Notes: generated from the letters alone by a model not told the origin. A stretch of 64,000 nucleotides of DNA from Erythrobacter sp. QSSC1-22B (GCF_001678665.1 NZ_LZRP01000003.1:304998-368997), one strand, 5' to 3'. Counted from the stretch's first letter, positions 1 through 9,690 are shown. Numbers and translations: made by a program.

Positions 1-1
1 C

Positions 2-130
2 CGCGGCGAGGAAGTGCTCGCCGAAGTGCAGTCGGCCTGGTGCTGCATCCATGTCGACACGCACCGTCCCGCGCGGATCGACGATGGTATGCGGAGCATC
101 TTCTTCCCCACCGAGGAACCGGCGGCTTGA
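2..130 (+). CDS. Thioesterase-like protein, C-terminal fragment
   Basis: An open frame runs in from the left edge and stops at 128-130, giving the last 42 residues. The segment (EVLAEVQSAWCCIHVDTHRP, then R-I-D and a short acidic tail) resembles the last strand of 4-hydroxybenzoyl-CoA thioesterase-type hotdog proteins. The start lies outside the window. It sits 45 bases upstream of crtW on the same strand, so it may be the first part of the same transcript. The family call rests on a short fragment. Confidence 0.5.
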   Translation, partial: RGEEVLAEVQSAWCCIHVDTHRPARIDDGMRSIFFPTEEPAA

Positions 131-175
131 GCGCCGCTCTTCCGGTCCGGCGCCCGGGCTGGTAGACGCAAAGCG

Positions 176-955
176 ATGTCCGCCCAGCCCGCCACCCCTC
201 CGATACGCCGCCGCCGCGCGACGCAGGCCGCGATCGGCCTTGCGCTCGCCGCGGCGATCTTCGCGAGCTGGCTCTCGCTGCATCTCTACGCCATGTTCGG
301 TTTCGCGCTGACCTGGAGCAGCCTGCCGCTCGCACTGGCAATGGCGGCGCTGCAATGCTGGCTCTCGGTCGGGCTGTTCATCGTCAGTCATGATGCGATG
401 CACGGCTCGCTGGTTCCCGGCGGCGGGCGTCTCAACGGCGCGGTCGGCGCAGTTCTGCTGTTCCTCTACGCGGGCTTCGGCTGGAAACGGATGCGTGACG
501 CGCATTTCGCCCATCACAAGGCCCCCGGCTCGCCGCGCGACCCCGATTTCGACGCCGCCAACCCGACCCGCTTCTGGCGCTGGTACGCCACTTTTCTGAG
601 GCGCTATTTCGGCTGGGGTTCGATCCTGTTCGTCTCCTTCGTGGTCACGCTCTACTGGCTGGTGCTGGCTGTGCCGGTCGAAAAGATCGTCCTGCTCTAC
701 GGGCTCCCGGCGATCGCTTCCTCGCTGCAATTGTTCTATTTCGGCACCTTCCGCCCGCACCGCCACGGCCGGGCGGGTTTCGCCGACCGCCACAACGCGC
801 GCAGCGAACGCTTCGGGACGCTGGCCTCGCTCGCATCCTGTTTCCATTTCGGCTATCACCACGAACACCACCGGGCGCCCGATGTGCCGTGGTGGGGGCT
901 GCCCGGGCAGCGCCAGCCGCAGCCCGAAACCCGCAACCGCAACCGGAGCGAATGA
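176..955 (+). CDS. crtW: Beta-carotene 4-ketolase CrtW
   Basis: Membrane-bound di-iron ketolase that introduces the 4- and 4'-keto groups of canthaxanthin and astaxanthin on beta-ionone rings. The 259-residue length is typical. The three histidine boxes of the fatty-acid-desaturase superfamily are present: HDAMH at residues 71-75, HFAHH at 109-113 and HHEHH at 228-232. Hydrophobic membrane segments lie between them. It is followed after 7 bases by crtZ, and the pair predicts astaxanthin-type ketocarotenoids. The arginine- and asparagine-rich C-terminal tail is not conserved in the family. Confidence 0.93.
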   Translation: MSAQPATPPIRRRRATQAAIGLALAAAIFASWLSLHLYAMFGFALTWSSLPLALAMAALQCWLSVGLFIVSHDAMHGSLVPGGGRLNGAVGAVLLFLYAGFGWKRMRDAHFAHHKAPGSPRDPDFDAANPTRFWRWYATFLRRYFGWGSILFVSFVVTLYWLVLAVPVEKIVLLYGLPAIASSLQLFYFGTFRPHRHGRAGFADRHNARSERFGTLASLASCFHFGYHHEHHRAPDVPWWGLPGQRQPQPETRNRNRSE

Positions 956-962
956 GACCAGC

Positions 963-1463
963 ATGACCGTCCCCGCCATCATTCTGACCGTCGTGCTGGC
1001 GGTGCTGGGCATGGAAGCCTTTGCCTGGTGGGCGCACAAATACATCATGCACGGCTGGGGCTGGGGCTGGCACCGCGACCACCACGAACCGCACGACAAT
1101 GTGTTTGAAAAGAACGATCTCTACGCGGTTACCTTCGGCACCATCGTCTTCTTCCTGTTCCTGATCGGCTATCTCTATTCCGAAGCCCTGTGGTGGGCGG
1201 CGCTGGGGATCACGCTCTATGGGCTGATCTACACCGTGATCCACGACGGGCTGGTGCATCAGCGCTACTTCCGCTGGGTGCCCAAGCGCGGCTACGCCAA
1301 GCGGCTGGTGCAGGCGCACAAGCTCCACCACGCGACCGTTGGCAAGGAGGGCGGGGTGAGCTTCGGCTTCGTCTTCGCCGCCGATCCCGCCCAGCTCAAG
1401 GCCGAGCTCAAACGCCAGCGCGAGGCCGGCATCGCCTTGGTCCGCGACAGCGCGGGGGCCTGA
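963..1463 (+). CDS. crtZ: Beta-carotene 3-hydroxylase CrtZ
   Basis: Non-heme di-iron hydroxylase adding the 3- and 3'-hydroxyl groups to beta-rings, as in zeaxanthin and astaxanthin. The ATG at 963 gives a 166-residue protein, the normal size. The family histidine clusters are all visible: HKYIMH (25-30), HRDHH (37-41), HDGLVH (94-99) and HKLHH (119-123). An upstream in-frame start at 882 would overlap crtW and add non-homologous sequence, so the ATG at 963 is preferred. It probably shares a transcript with crtW. Confidence 0.95.
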   Translation: MTVPAIILTVVLAVLGMEAFAWWAHKYIMHGWGWGWHRDHHEPHDNVFEKNDLYAVTFGTIVFFLFLIGYLYSEALWWAALGITLYGLIYTVIHDGLVHQRYFRWVPKRGYAKRLVQAHKLHHATVGKEGGVSFGFVFAADPAQLKAELKRQREAGIALVRDSAGA

Positions 1464-1990
1464 GCCAGAGCGTTCGGCCGGCGTTCGGCTGGGCGAGGGC
1501 CAGCTTGGCATAGTCCCCGTGTAGGAAAGCGACCAGTTTCGGCGAAAACCGGGATCGGCCCGGGCAAGCCTTCACCTGCTGCCGCCGCAAGGCCCGGCCG
1601 CCTGAGACCGGGCGGGCGCAATGGCGGTGCGGTCCAGAGCCACGCCGTGTGGAGTATGAAGATCCGCTTCTGGGTGGGGAGCGGAACTAAGCAAACTCAC
1701 ATGCGGAACCCGAAACCTTCCGGAGCGGCAGCCTTGCTGAAAGATCGGCAAGAAGCGCAACGCGTCTGGCGACGCACCCGAGCGGCGCTTCCGCCCATGC
1801 CACCATCCCACTGAGACAATGAAGATCGGCAAGCTGCATCCGACCCGAAGTGGGACGGGGGCGTGGTCATGGCCATAGCCGCTTCGCACAATCGTCGGGT
1901 GCGCGTATGGCTGGCGTTTCGCGTCGAAACCGGCGCATTCAAGCTGGCTCATCGCAGTCGATACCGCGGCGGCCACAAGGAGCGTATCCG
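1464..1990. other. Intergenic region, no confident gene
   Basis: About 530 bases between crtZ and the next membrane-protein gene. Reading frames on both strands give arginine- and proline-rich low-complexity peptides without recognisable domains. I see no clear terminator with a T-run. The last 15 bases before 1991 include an AAGG that probably serves as the ribosome-binding site of the next gene. Confidence 0.4.
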
Positions 1991-2752
1991 ATGCAGGACT
2001 GGTCAAGGACGCTCGTTTCCGAAGCGCTGCTGATCGCGCGCGAGATCGCCGGGTCCCCGGCGATGCGCCGGGTTGCCCTTGTGCTGCTGCCCTATATCGG
2101 GGTGCTCGTCGGGCTCGACGTCGCGGGGCATTACGGCTCGCTGACCGATGCGGAGCTGCCGGCCCAGTTCCAGATTTCGCAGGATCACAGTCTCGGCGAA
2201 TACCTCGAATACGCCTTTACCGGGACTATCGCGGTATTGCTGCTGGTCCTGTGGCGGCGGACAGCGGCCAAGGCCTATCTCGCCAATGCGCTGCTGTTCG
2301 CCTGGCTGACCGCGGACAATGCGTTCGAGTTTCACGAGGGCTTCGGCCACAGCTTCGCCTCGGTGCTGACGACGCCGGCGGACTGGCCCCTGCGCGCCAA
2401 CGACATCGGCGAGGCCATGCTGTTCGGCTTTGTCGGTCTGCTGTGGGCGGCGGGGCTGGGGAGCAGCCTGCACGCGGCGCGGCTGCGTCCGGTGATCCAC
2501 GCCTTGATCCTCGCCGGGTGCGTGGTCGGCGCGGCCTTCTTCGGGGTGGTGGTCGACATGGACGTGGTCTGGGGGGCGCACTCAGAGCCGATGCTTGAAC
2601 TGCTGACCTGGCTCGAGGACGGGGGCGAATTCGCGATGATCTGCCTCGCGTTCTTCCTCACGGTGGGGATTTTCGACAGCGAGAAACGCCACTGGCCCGA
2701 GGAGGTCGGCAAGGAGGCGCGCAAGGGGGCGGATAGGAGGGCGGCACCCTAG
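1991..2752 (+). CDS. Multi-pass membrane protein, unknown function
   Basis: The 253-residue product has about six hydrophobic segments, including stretches near residues 26-45, 70-90, 95-110, 135-155, 165-190 and 215-230, and no soluble domain. The ATG at 1991 is chosen over the frame's upstream extension from 1850, because the first 47 extra residues are basic low complexity and an AAGG lies just before 1991. A polar, charged C-terminal tail (EKRHWPEEVGKEARKG) should be cytoplasmic. I do not recognise the family. Confidence 0.7.
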   Translation: MQDWSRTLVSEALLIAREIAGSPAMRRVALVLLPYIGVLVGLDVAGHYGSLTDAELPAQFQISQDHSLGEYLEYAFTGTIAVLLLVLWRRTAAKAYLANALLFAWLTADNAFEFHEGFGHSFASVLTTPADWPLRANDIGEAMLFGFVGLLWAAGLGSSLHAARLRPVIHALILAGCVVGAAFFGVVVDMDVVWGAHSEPMLELLTWLEDGGEFAMICLAFFLTVGIFDSEKRHWPEEVGKEARKGADRRAAP

Positions 2753-2947
2753 AACGATGCCGCTCACATCCGACCCTCCGTTCACAGACACGCAGGACGG
2801 GAGTTGCCATCCCGATGTGACTCTGTCACCTCTGAGGTGGTCGCGGCATCGCCTCTGTCAGCACATGTTAACGCTGCGGCTCTAGAGATTGCATTGCGGG
2901 GCAGGGACTTGCCTTGCGCTTCAACGGGTTGATGGGAGAAACCGGCG

Positions 2948-3844
2948 ATGTGGAAATTTGGCTTCGGCGCCTGGCTGGCGATGCTGCTGGTGATCCAGCC
3001 CGCGGTGGCCACCGCGCAGCCGGTCGAGAACCAGGCTCTCGAGCTCCAGTATCTCGAGCAGCGGCTCGCTGCGACCGCGCGGGAAAACCCGGGTGAGTAC
3101 GGCATCGCCGCGCTCGATCTGACAACCGGGCTGGTGGTCGGGGTCAATGCCGACAGGGCTTTTCCGATGGCCAGCACGATGAAGATCGCGGTCGCGGCGG
3201 CCTATCTCGCCGAGGTCGATGCCGGACGCCGCTCGCTCGACGATACGATCGGCGGCGCCAGCGCGCATTATCTCATGGACCGCATGATGGTTCGCAGCGA
3301 CAACCGCGCGACGGACGAACTGATCGCCACGCTCGGCGGACCCAGGGCGATCGATCGCTGGCTGCGCGGCCATGGACTCACCGGGATCCGCGTCGACCGC
3401 AACATCGCCGATCTGCTCGCGGCGCGCCGCGACCTTTGGGATGTGCGCGATTCCAGCACCCCGCTCGCCATGCTCGAGCTGCTCCGGCTGGTCGATGGCA
3501 ACCTCGCGCTGAGCGCGCAGAGCCGCGCCACCCTGATCGACATGATGCGCCGTTGCGCGACGGGCTCGAACCGGATCCGCGGAATGATGCCCTATGGCGC
3601 GGTGGTCGAGAACAAGACCGGCACGCTCAACAGCTACACCACCGATGTCGGCTTCCTGACCCTGCCCGATGGCCGCCGTCTCGCGGTCGCGTTCTTCGCC
3701 CGCGGCGGCGAGAACCGCCCGGCGGTGATCGCCACCGCCGCGCGCGCGATCTACGACGGCTTCAGACCGCAACTGGCAGCTGCTACCCCCGCCCCCGGGA
3801 CAGTCCAGGGTGACGGACGCGTGCTGCTGAGCGCCGAGTACTGA
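2948..3844 (+). CDS. Beta-lactamase-fold serine hydrolase (class A-like)
   Basis: Periplasmic protein of 298 residues with a signal peptide ending around residues 22-24 (ATAQP). It has the penicillin-recognising triad: S76-T-M-K79, S117-D-N119 and K223-T-G225. The omega-loop region reads V-D-R-N-I-A-D-L-L at 149-157, where class A enzymes have the form L-D-R-x-E-P-x-L-N. The deacylating glutamate therefore appears to be isoleucine 153, and the usual asparagine is leucine 157. It is unlikely to be an efficient class A lactamase; a slow acyl-binder or a different hydrolase is possible. It stands alone between unrelated genes. Confidence 0.8.
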   Translation: MWKFGFGAWLAMLLVIQPAVATAQPVENQALELQYLEQRLAATARENPGEYGIAALDLTTGLVVGVNADRAFPMASTMKIAVAAAYLAEVDAGRRSLDDTIGGASAHYLMDRMMVRSDNRATDELIATLGGPRAIDRWLRGHGLTGIRVDRNIADLLAARRDLWDVRDSSTPLAMLELLRLVDGNLALSAQSRATLIDMMRRCATGSNRIRGMMPYGAVVENKTGTLNSYTTDVGFLTLPDGRRLAVAFFARGGENRPAVIATAARAIYDGFRPQLAAATPAPGTVQGDGRVLLSAEY

Positions 3845-3864
3845 GCAGCCGCCGGAGGTTGCGA

Positions 3865-4014
3865 TCAGCGACCGAGGAGGCGGCGCAGCAGGCCGGGTTC
3901 GTCGTGCATTGGCAGGACGCGGCCGTGCTTCATCAGCCGCAGGCTCGCATCGCTGTAGGGGCGGGGTACCGACCAGGGATCGGGATTGCTGTTGCGAAAG
4001 CTTCTGAGAGACAT
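3865..4014 (-). CDS. Small hypothetical protein, 49 residues
   Basis: A 49-residue frame on the minus strand begins at an ATG (4012-4014) preceded at ideal distance by AAGGAGCTTGCC, a strong Shine-Dalgarno site. The product is basic (MSLRSFRNSNPDPW start, GLLRRLLGR end) and has no membrane segment. Its stop lies 21 bases from the convergent beta-lactamase-like gene. No function is recognised; the ribosome-binding site is the main support. Confidence 0.6.
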   Translation of the reverse strand: MSLRSFRNSNPDPWSVPRPYSDASLRLMKHGRVLPMHDEPGLLRRLLGR

Positions 4015-4412
4015 GGCAAGCTCCTTGTTGCGCGACGAAGCGTTTCGCACAAAAGACCAGTTGAGCTGAACGATTCCTGACCGGCTTGGGCGCGGGTGAG
4101 GCTGCTTCGCGTTGATCGCCTGTGCTGCGGAAAAACCGATGGCCACCGAAACCGCATCCGACGCACTTTTCTTCCCCTGCGAAAGCGCCCCTGCGCATCG
4201 GGAGGACGGGCCATCAGCCGAGGGAGCGGAGCCCGAGTTTGAGCCGGAGACGGAGCGGGAAAACCTGCAGGAATCGGATGACGCTCAAACAGGCGAAGTT
4301 GGTCCAGGAGAGCGGAAGCTCCGGGCAATAATTGCCCAGGCCGGTCGCCAACGCGCAGATCGCCGGTCGAATGGCCACTGCGGCTGATGCTGCGGCCAAA
4401 ACCGCAGAGATG
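4015..4412. other. Intergenic region, no confident gene
   Basis: About 400 bases between two minus-strand genes. Several overlapping frames exist on both strands, including 91 codons on the plus strand at 4112-4387, but they are compositionally biased and lack a ribosome-binding site or a known domain. The part next to 4014 should hold the promoter of the small protein. Confidence 0.35.
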
Positions 4413-6260
4413 TCAGGCGGCCTGCGTCTCGCTATCGGAACGCCGACGCGGCCCCCGGTTTCCGCCGGTGGCGATTTCGACCCGGTTGCCGCCGCCCGAT
4501 TTTGCGGCGTAGAGCGGGCCATCGGCAGTCTGCAAAGCCAACGAGGCGCTGCACGGCGCGCCGATGCCCGCCAGGCCGACGCTCGCGGTAAGCGAGAAGG
4601 CGGTCCCGTCGGGTGCGGCCAGATCCAGCGCCGCGACCGCGCTGCACAGTTCCTCGCAAAGCACCGCCGCCTCGTCCAGTTCGAGGCGTTCGGCGATGAA
4701 CGCGAATTCGTCTCCGCCGAGGCGGGCGAAAAAGCGCTCCGGCGCGCTCAGTCGGCGCATCGCCGCCGCTACGTGGCGCAGCACCATGTCGCCTGCGTCA
4801 TGACCGTGCGTGTCATTGACGCTTTTGAAATGGTCGAGATCGATGATGGCAAAGTTGAAGGGGCGATCCGCCGAGTAATCGAGGTGTGCCTCGAGGTGAC
4901 GCAGGAAAGCGCGGCGGTTGGGCAGGCCGGTGAGCGCGTCGGTATCCGCCTCTTGCAATGCCCGCAGCTCCGCGTTCTTGCTGGTGGTGACGTCGCGGAT
5001 CGTGACCGCATAGCCCGAGATTGCGCCCGGGGTCTCGGCGAGCGGGACGGCGCGAATCCGCGCCTCGAGCCAGATCTGCTCGTCGTCGCGCAGCACCGGG
5101 CGCTCGAGCACGTGGGTCAGGCCCGGCTCGCTGGCGGATTCGGCCAGGGTGGCGAGCACGACCGCCTCGTCGAGCGGATCGAAGAACATCGTAAGGGGCT
5201 GATCCGTCAGCTCGGCCTGTCCGCTCAGCCGTTCGCTCGCCGGGGAGGCAAAGCGAATCCGACCCTCAGCATCGAGATTGAGCAGCGCATCGTCCGAATG
5301 ATCGGAAATGAGCCCCTTGAGCGCTCTTTTTTCCTCGACCGCGACGAACAGCAATCGGCGATGCTTGAGCGCCACCGACACCGGCAGCGCGAGCAGCAGC
5401 AAGATGGCGAGGTAGAACTGGAGGAACAGGACCTTGTCGCCGAAGGTGTTCAGGATCGGTGAGGCAAATCCCAGACCGGTCGAGAGCGAGGCGATGGCGA
5501 TCCCGGCGATCGTGATCAATCCGATCGACGCGCCGATGCGGCCCTGCCGGAAGGCAGCGAACAGCAAGGGAACGATGGGTAGGAACAGCAGCGGCAGATC
5601 GGCCTGGAGGAACACCAAGGTGGTAACTGCGCCGATGACCAGCGCATGGCCGATGCATTCCATGACGACTGGCAGGCTGGCTGCCGCATAGTCCTTCGAC
5701 AGCGCGCCCGAGGCCGCCATGTAGGCGATCGGGAAACCGAGCAGCGTACCCAGCCCGTGCCCCGCGACCCAGTTGGCGGTGTGAGACAGCCAGCTGCCCG
5801 GGGAAACCCACGCTACCACAAAGCCGCCAGGGATCGCTGCCAGCGCCGGCCCGACTATCCCGCCCGCGACAATCAGGACGATCAGCCCGTCCACGCTCTC
5901 GAGCCAGTCGCGCTGCGGCCGCAGCGCCAGCAACAACCGGGCGATCACATAGCCTTCGAATACATTGATGGCGGCCAGTTGCAGCGCCAGATTAGGACCA
6001 AAACCGAACAGGCTGGTCGCCACCGCGCTCAGCGCTGCAAAGCTCCAGATGATCGGGCCCCACTGCGCCCTGGGAAGCGTCACCAGCAGAGCGGCGAGGA
6101 TCGCGGTCCCGGGCCAAACCAGCGCGAGCGCGCCGCCGAACCGCGTCATCGCAATGGTCAGCGAAGTGATCGCGAAAAACGCCAGGCCCAGCAGCACAGT
6201 TTTTCGCCCACCGGCTATGTGGTTGCCAATCCATGTCATCGGGCTCGGACTAGTCGGCAT
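4413..6260 (-). CDS. MASE1-PAS-GGDEF diguanylate cyclase
   Basis: Membrane sensor making cyclic di-GMP from two GTP. From the ATG at 6260 it has 615 residues. About the first 290 are a MASE1-like multi-helix sensor, then a PAS domain (about 305-425, ending in the typical V-T-I-R-D-V-T), then a GGDEF domain with intact R-L-G-G-D-E-F. The RxxD inhibitory site before GGDEF is replaced by S-A-P-E, so product inhibition is probably absent. A TTG 12 codons upstream (6296) is an alternative start. It is monocistronic by spacing. Confidence 0.88.
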   Translation of the reverse strand: MPTSPSPMTWIGNHIAGGRKTVLLGLAFFAITSLTIAMTRFGGALALVWPGTAILAALLVTLPRAQWGPIIWSFAALSAVATSLFGFGPNLALQLAAINVFEGYVIARLLLALRPQRDWLESVDGLIVLIVAGGIVGPALAAIPGGFVVAWVSPGSWLSHTANWVAGHGLGTLLGFPIAYMAASGALSKDYAAASLPVVMECIGHALVIGAVTTLVFLQADLPLLFLPIVPLLFAAFRQGRIGASIGLITIAGIAIASLSTGLGFASPILNTFGDKVLFLQFYLAILLLLALPVSVALKHRRLLFVAVEEKRALKGLISDHSDDALLNLDAEGRIRFASPASERLSGQAELTDQPLTMFFDPLDEAVVLATLAESASEPGLTHVLERPVLRDDEQIWLEARIRAVPLAETPGAISGYAVTIRDVTTSKNAELRALQEADTDALTGLPNRRAFLRHLEAHLDYSADRPFNFAIIDLDHFKSVNDTHGHDAGDMVLRHVAAAMRRLSAPERFFARLGGDEFAFIAERLELDEAAVLCEELCSAVAALDLAAPDGTAFSLTASVGLAGIGAPCSASLALQTADGPLYAAKSGGGNRVEIATGGNRGPRRRSDSETQAA

Positions 6261-6498
6261 CGATTGAAGAACTCTTGCCAGGCAGTGAAAAATCAACCTA
6301 GCGGCTTAAAGCGCTTCGGTCAGCAAGCAATTTTGACCACCCGTTTGTGTTGGCTCGCTCCGTGAACAATAGCCGGTTCTAGGTTGATCGTGCGCTCCAA
6401 TCCGGTCTCATTGTTTATTGCTTGGACTCAAGAGGCAATCGGCGGACGAGACCAGCGGTCCTCACGATAGCGCTCGAAAAATTTCCCCGAGCCTGGGT

Positions 6499-6527
6499 CT
6501 CGCCCTGTCGTTTACCGGCAGGGCGAG
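6499..6527 (-). terminator. Hairpin downstream of chemoreceptor gene
   Basis: A 9-bp perfect stem (CTCGCCCTG / CAGGGCGAG) with an 11-base loop lies 21 bases past the stop of the minus-strand chemoreceptor. A short T-run on the minus strand follows about 20 bases later, so a rho-independent terminator is plausible but not ideal. Confidence 0.45.
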
Positions 6528-6547
6528 TGAGTGCGGCCTCTTTCGCT

Positions 6548-7951
6548 TCAGAACGAAGCCCACTCGCCCGCTGCGCGATGATCGGTCGCCGCCGCAGCCG
6601 CGGAAACCAGCCTCGCGGGTGCGACACGACCGGGTGCATTCTCGCCGACGGATCCGGCGAAGGCGGCCAGGGGGTTCGGTGCGGAACGCCTGGCATCTCC
6701 GATCCTGAACTGCCCGGCCTGCTCGCTGAGCGTAACGACTTCGCCCGTCAGATTGCGGGCCGCAGCCGATGTCTCTTCGACCATTGCCGCATTCTGCTGG
6801 GTCGACTGGTCCATTTCGCGGATCGCCACATTGATCTCGGCGATAGCGGATGACTGGGCGCGATTGTCGTCCGCCATCTGGCTGAGCAGCGCATGGACTT
6901 CGCTCACGTCGCCCGCGATGTCGACGAAGGTGCCATCGACCTTCTGGACCATGCCGACCGCGGCGAGAATATCCGACTGGGTGGCGGTGAGCTGGTCGCT
7001 GGCATTCCCGGCTTCCTCTTCGGCGCGCTTGGCAAGCGCGGAGACCAGATCGGCGACTACCGCGAAGCCGCGTCCCGCCTCGCCGGCACGACCGGCCTCG
7101 ATCGCCGCGTTCATGGCAAGTACGCGGGTCTGGAAGGCGATCTTGTCGAGGCCCTCGATTACGCTGCCGATGCCCTTCGCGCTGTCCGACACGCGGGTCA
7201 TGGCCTGGACCGCTTCATCGGCGATCTCGCGACCACCCCGTACCGTCACGATTGCACCATCGGCCCGCTGAACCGTGCTTTTGGCGGCTTCGGCGGTAGC
7301 CTTGAGCCGCTCGTCCATCTGCGCAACTGCCACCGAGGTTTGCTCGAGGCTCGCGGCATTGGCTTCGGTGCGGCGCGCAAGATCTTCGGAGGCCTGTGCG
7401 ATTTCTTCCGAACCGGTGCGGATCGTCGCGGCGCCTTCGGCCACGGAACCGATCAAATCGCGCAGACTTGCCAGCGCTTCGTTGAAGTTGGTTTTGAGTT
7501 CCGCATAGGCCTCGGGGAACTCGATCGTGATATCGCCGGTCAGATCGCCTTCCTTGAGCTGAGCCAGCCCAAGCCGCAGCGCGGCGACGACTTCTGCCTG
7601 CTCGATCGCATTCTGCCGCTGCTCCTCGGCGGTATCACGGAAAGTGAACATCGCGCGCGTCATCCGGCCGACGCAATCCTTGTAGTCGGTGTAGGCGAAG
7701 GGAGTGGCAAGATCGCCTGCGGCAAGCTGCTCCATCCGGACGACGGTGGAGACATAGGGCGTGCAGATCGCCTCGCGAAAGGCCCGCGAAAGCAGCGCGC
7801 AAACAACAGCCGTGAGCGCCGCTGTTCCGGCTATGACCCAATCACCGCGAATGATGGCCACGAGACCGAGTATGACTATTGCTCCGACCAGCGTTCCGAA
7901 TGCTATCAGGGTCTTCTGCCGTATGGGTGCGTTCGTCTCAAACCATTGCAT
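6548..7951 (-). CDS. Methyl-accepting chemotaxis protein
   Basis: Chemoreceptor of 467 residues that would control CheA. Two closely spaced transmembrane helices lie near residues 15-50 with almost no periplasmic domain, followed by a HAMP-like linker and a long signalling coiled coil. The conserved tip contains FQTRVLAMNAAIEAGRAGEA, continuing G-R-G-F-A-V-V-A; arginine after Q-T is common in sphingomonad receptors. The ATG at 7951 follows a GGAG about 10 bases upstream and is preferred over a start 53 codons earlier. The lack of a periplasmic sensor suggests it senses membrane or cytoplasmic signals. No other chemotaxis genes are nearby. Confidence 0.9.
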   Translation of the reverse strand: MQWFETNAPIRQKTLIAFGTLVGAIVILGLVAIIRGDWVIAGTAALTAVVCALLSRAFREAICTPYVSTVVRMEQLAAGDLATPFAYTDYKDCVGRMTRAMFTFRDTAEEQRQNAIEQAEVVAALRLGLAQLKEGDLTGDITIEFPEAYAELKTNFNEALASLRDLIGSVAEGAATIRTGSEEIAQASEDLARRTEANAASLEQTSVAVAQMDERLKATAEAAKSTVQRADGAIVTVRGGREIADEAVQAMTRVSDSAKGIGSVIEGLDKIAFQTRVLAMNAAIEAGRAGEAGRGFAVVADLVSALAKRAEEEAGNASDQLTATQSDILAAVGMVQKVDGTFVDIAGDVSEVHALLSQMADDNRAQSSAIAEINVAIREMDQSTQQNAAMVEETSAAARNLTGEVVTLSEQAGQFRIGDARRSAPNPLAAFAGSVGENAPGRVAPARLVSAAAAATDHRAAGEWASF

Positions 7952-8434
7952 TTCAATATCTCCGAGCAAGAGCCGGCTGCGGGGTGCAGTACTCGGTGTG
8001 TCGTTGTCCAAGTCATATAGCGGGCTTTTCTGTGCCCACGAGCTCGAGAACAACTGCCGCCTCCCTAATTCGCAGTGAATATTTGCGGGTTGAAACGCGA
8101 AGTCGGGCATTACATTGGTAAATAATTTGCTACCCAGAAATCACGATCATAGAGATCGGATTCGGCGCTCGAAGAACCGATGCGCTTGTCGAGGTCGTTG
8201 CTCTCTGTCCGGCAGAGGGGCCAGGTTCCATCCCGACGATCGGATCGCGAAGCTCGTGCGCTTCGCTGTTCTCGCGGCCAGATTGGCGTGATACCGGAAC
8301 CGGGCGTTGCGACAACGTGCTTCGGAGTGGTATCCTCGACCGTGCTTCACGCCTTTCAACACACCCGCTCGTCACAGCCCGGCTCGTTGGAGCTTGCCTG
8401 TCGGGAACCACGAGATCCGGCTAACGCCCCGCTG
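7952..8434. other. Divergent intergenic region
   Basis: Almost 480 bases between the divergent chemoreceptor and patatin-like genes. It should hold both promoters. Overlapping frames on both strands (for example 8130-8411 minus) look like random open frames, with no domain and no ribosome-binding site. An AT-rich patch at 8110-8140 is the best location for promoter elements, but I cannot assign them. Confidence 0.35.
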
Positions 8435-9595
8435 ATGCGCCGTACGACTGCCCTGCTGGCGTCGCTTGCTCTCGCGCTGGGTGGCTGCGCGACCTGGCCC
8501 GAGCGGATCGTTCACACGGGCGTCCAGGCGGAGCAGGCCGGCGTGCCCGGTTTCCCCTCGGTCCGCTACTGGGCCGATGCGGATGCCACGGTCTTCGACG
8601 GCATGCGGGCCGAAATGGCGAACGAGGCGCAATCGAGCCGCCCCGGCGCATACCTCGCACTATCCGGGGGGTCTGACGACGGCGCCTATGCCGCCGGTTT
8701 CCTCAAGGGCTGGAGCGGAACGGGCAAGAGGCCGGAATTCACGATCGTTTCCGGCGTCAGCACCGGTGCGCTGATCGCTCCTTTCGCCTTTCTCGGCCCC
8801 GAGTACGATGACCGCTTGCGGGGCTTTTATACCGGGGTCACGCGCAAGGATATCTATCGCCAGCGCGGCGTGTTCGGACTTCTGACCGAGCCCAGTATCG
8901 CCGATACGGCTCCGCTGGCCCAGTTGATCGCGCGGAATATCGACGAGCCCCTGCTCGAAGCGATTGCGCTGGAGCACCGCGAGGGGCGCCGATTGCTCGT
9001 CCAGACGACCAACCTCGATGCGGCACGCGGGGTCGTCTGGGATATGGGAGCGATCGCGAACAGCACCAATCCACGGCGGCTGGAGCTCTTTCGCAACGTG
9101 CTCCTGGCATCCGCCAGCATTCCCGGCCTGTTCGCGCCGGTCATGATCGAGGTCTCCGAAGGCGAGCAGAGTTTCCGGGAAATGCATGTCGATGGCTCGG
9201 CGACCGCCGGCTTCCTCGCCATTCCCGAAAGTATAATTTCACGCGGCGGCAGCGAGGGCCGGCCGACCCGGGACCAGATGTTCGTCATCCTCAACGGGCG
9301 CCTGCGACCGGAATTCAAGCTGGTCGAACCAGCCACTTTCGCGATCATCAGCCGCGCGCTCGCCACGGTGCTTTCGGCTCACGACCGGGCCACTCTTCTC
9401 AATGTGCAGAACTTCGCCCGCGACAACGGGATCGCGTTCCGGTTCAGTTCTATCGGCCCCGAATTCGAGGTGGAAACCGAGGAACAATTTTCGCAATCCT
9501 ACATGAACGAATTGTTCGAATATGGTCTTGGACGTGGCGGGCAAAGCGCCTGGACCGGGAGCATATCCGAAGACAGCGAGGACCCTGGCCCCTGA
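8435..9595 (+). CDS. Patatin-like phospholipase lipoprotein
   Basis: Acyl hydrolase of 386 residues. From the ATG at 8435 it starts with a lipoprotein signal peptide whose lipobox is L-G-G-C at 15-18, so the mature protein is predicted to be lipid-anchored. The patatin dyad is visible: nucleophile elbow G-V-S-T-G at 107-111 (Ser109) and D-G at 253-254 (Asp253). The oxyanion segment near 77-84 reads S-G-G-S-D-D-G-A rather than the commoner S-G-G-G-x-x-G. The longer frame from 8180 would bury the signal peptide and is rejected. Confidence 0.88.
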   Translation: MRRTTALLASLALALGGCATWPERIVHTGVQAEQAGVPGFPSVRYWADADATVFDGMRAEMANEAQSSRPGAYLALSGGSDDGAYAAGFLKGWSGTGKRPEFTIVSGVSTGALIAPFAFLGPEYDDRLRGFYTGVTRKDIYRQRGVFGLLTEPSIADTAPLAQLIARNIDEPLLEAIALEHREGRRLLVQTTNLDAARGVVWDMGAIANSTNPRRLELFRNVLLASASIPGLFAPVMIEVSEGEQSFREMHVDGSATAGFLAIPESIISRGGSEGRPTRDQMFVILNGRLRPEFKLVEPATFAIISRALATVLSAHDRATLLNVQNFARDNGIAFRFSSIGPEFEVETEEQFSQSYMNELFEYGLGRGGQSAWTGSISEDSEDPGP

Positions 9596-9690
9596 AGCGA
9601 TGAATTTCGTGGTATCGCATGGGGACGACAGGCGGGCAGAAAACGCTCGCCGGAAACGTTCGATAGAGGGGGTGTCGAGCGCAGACCCCG

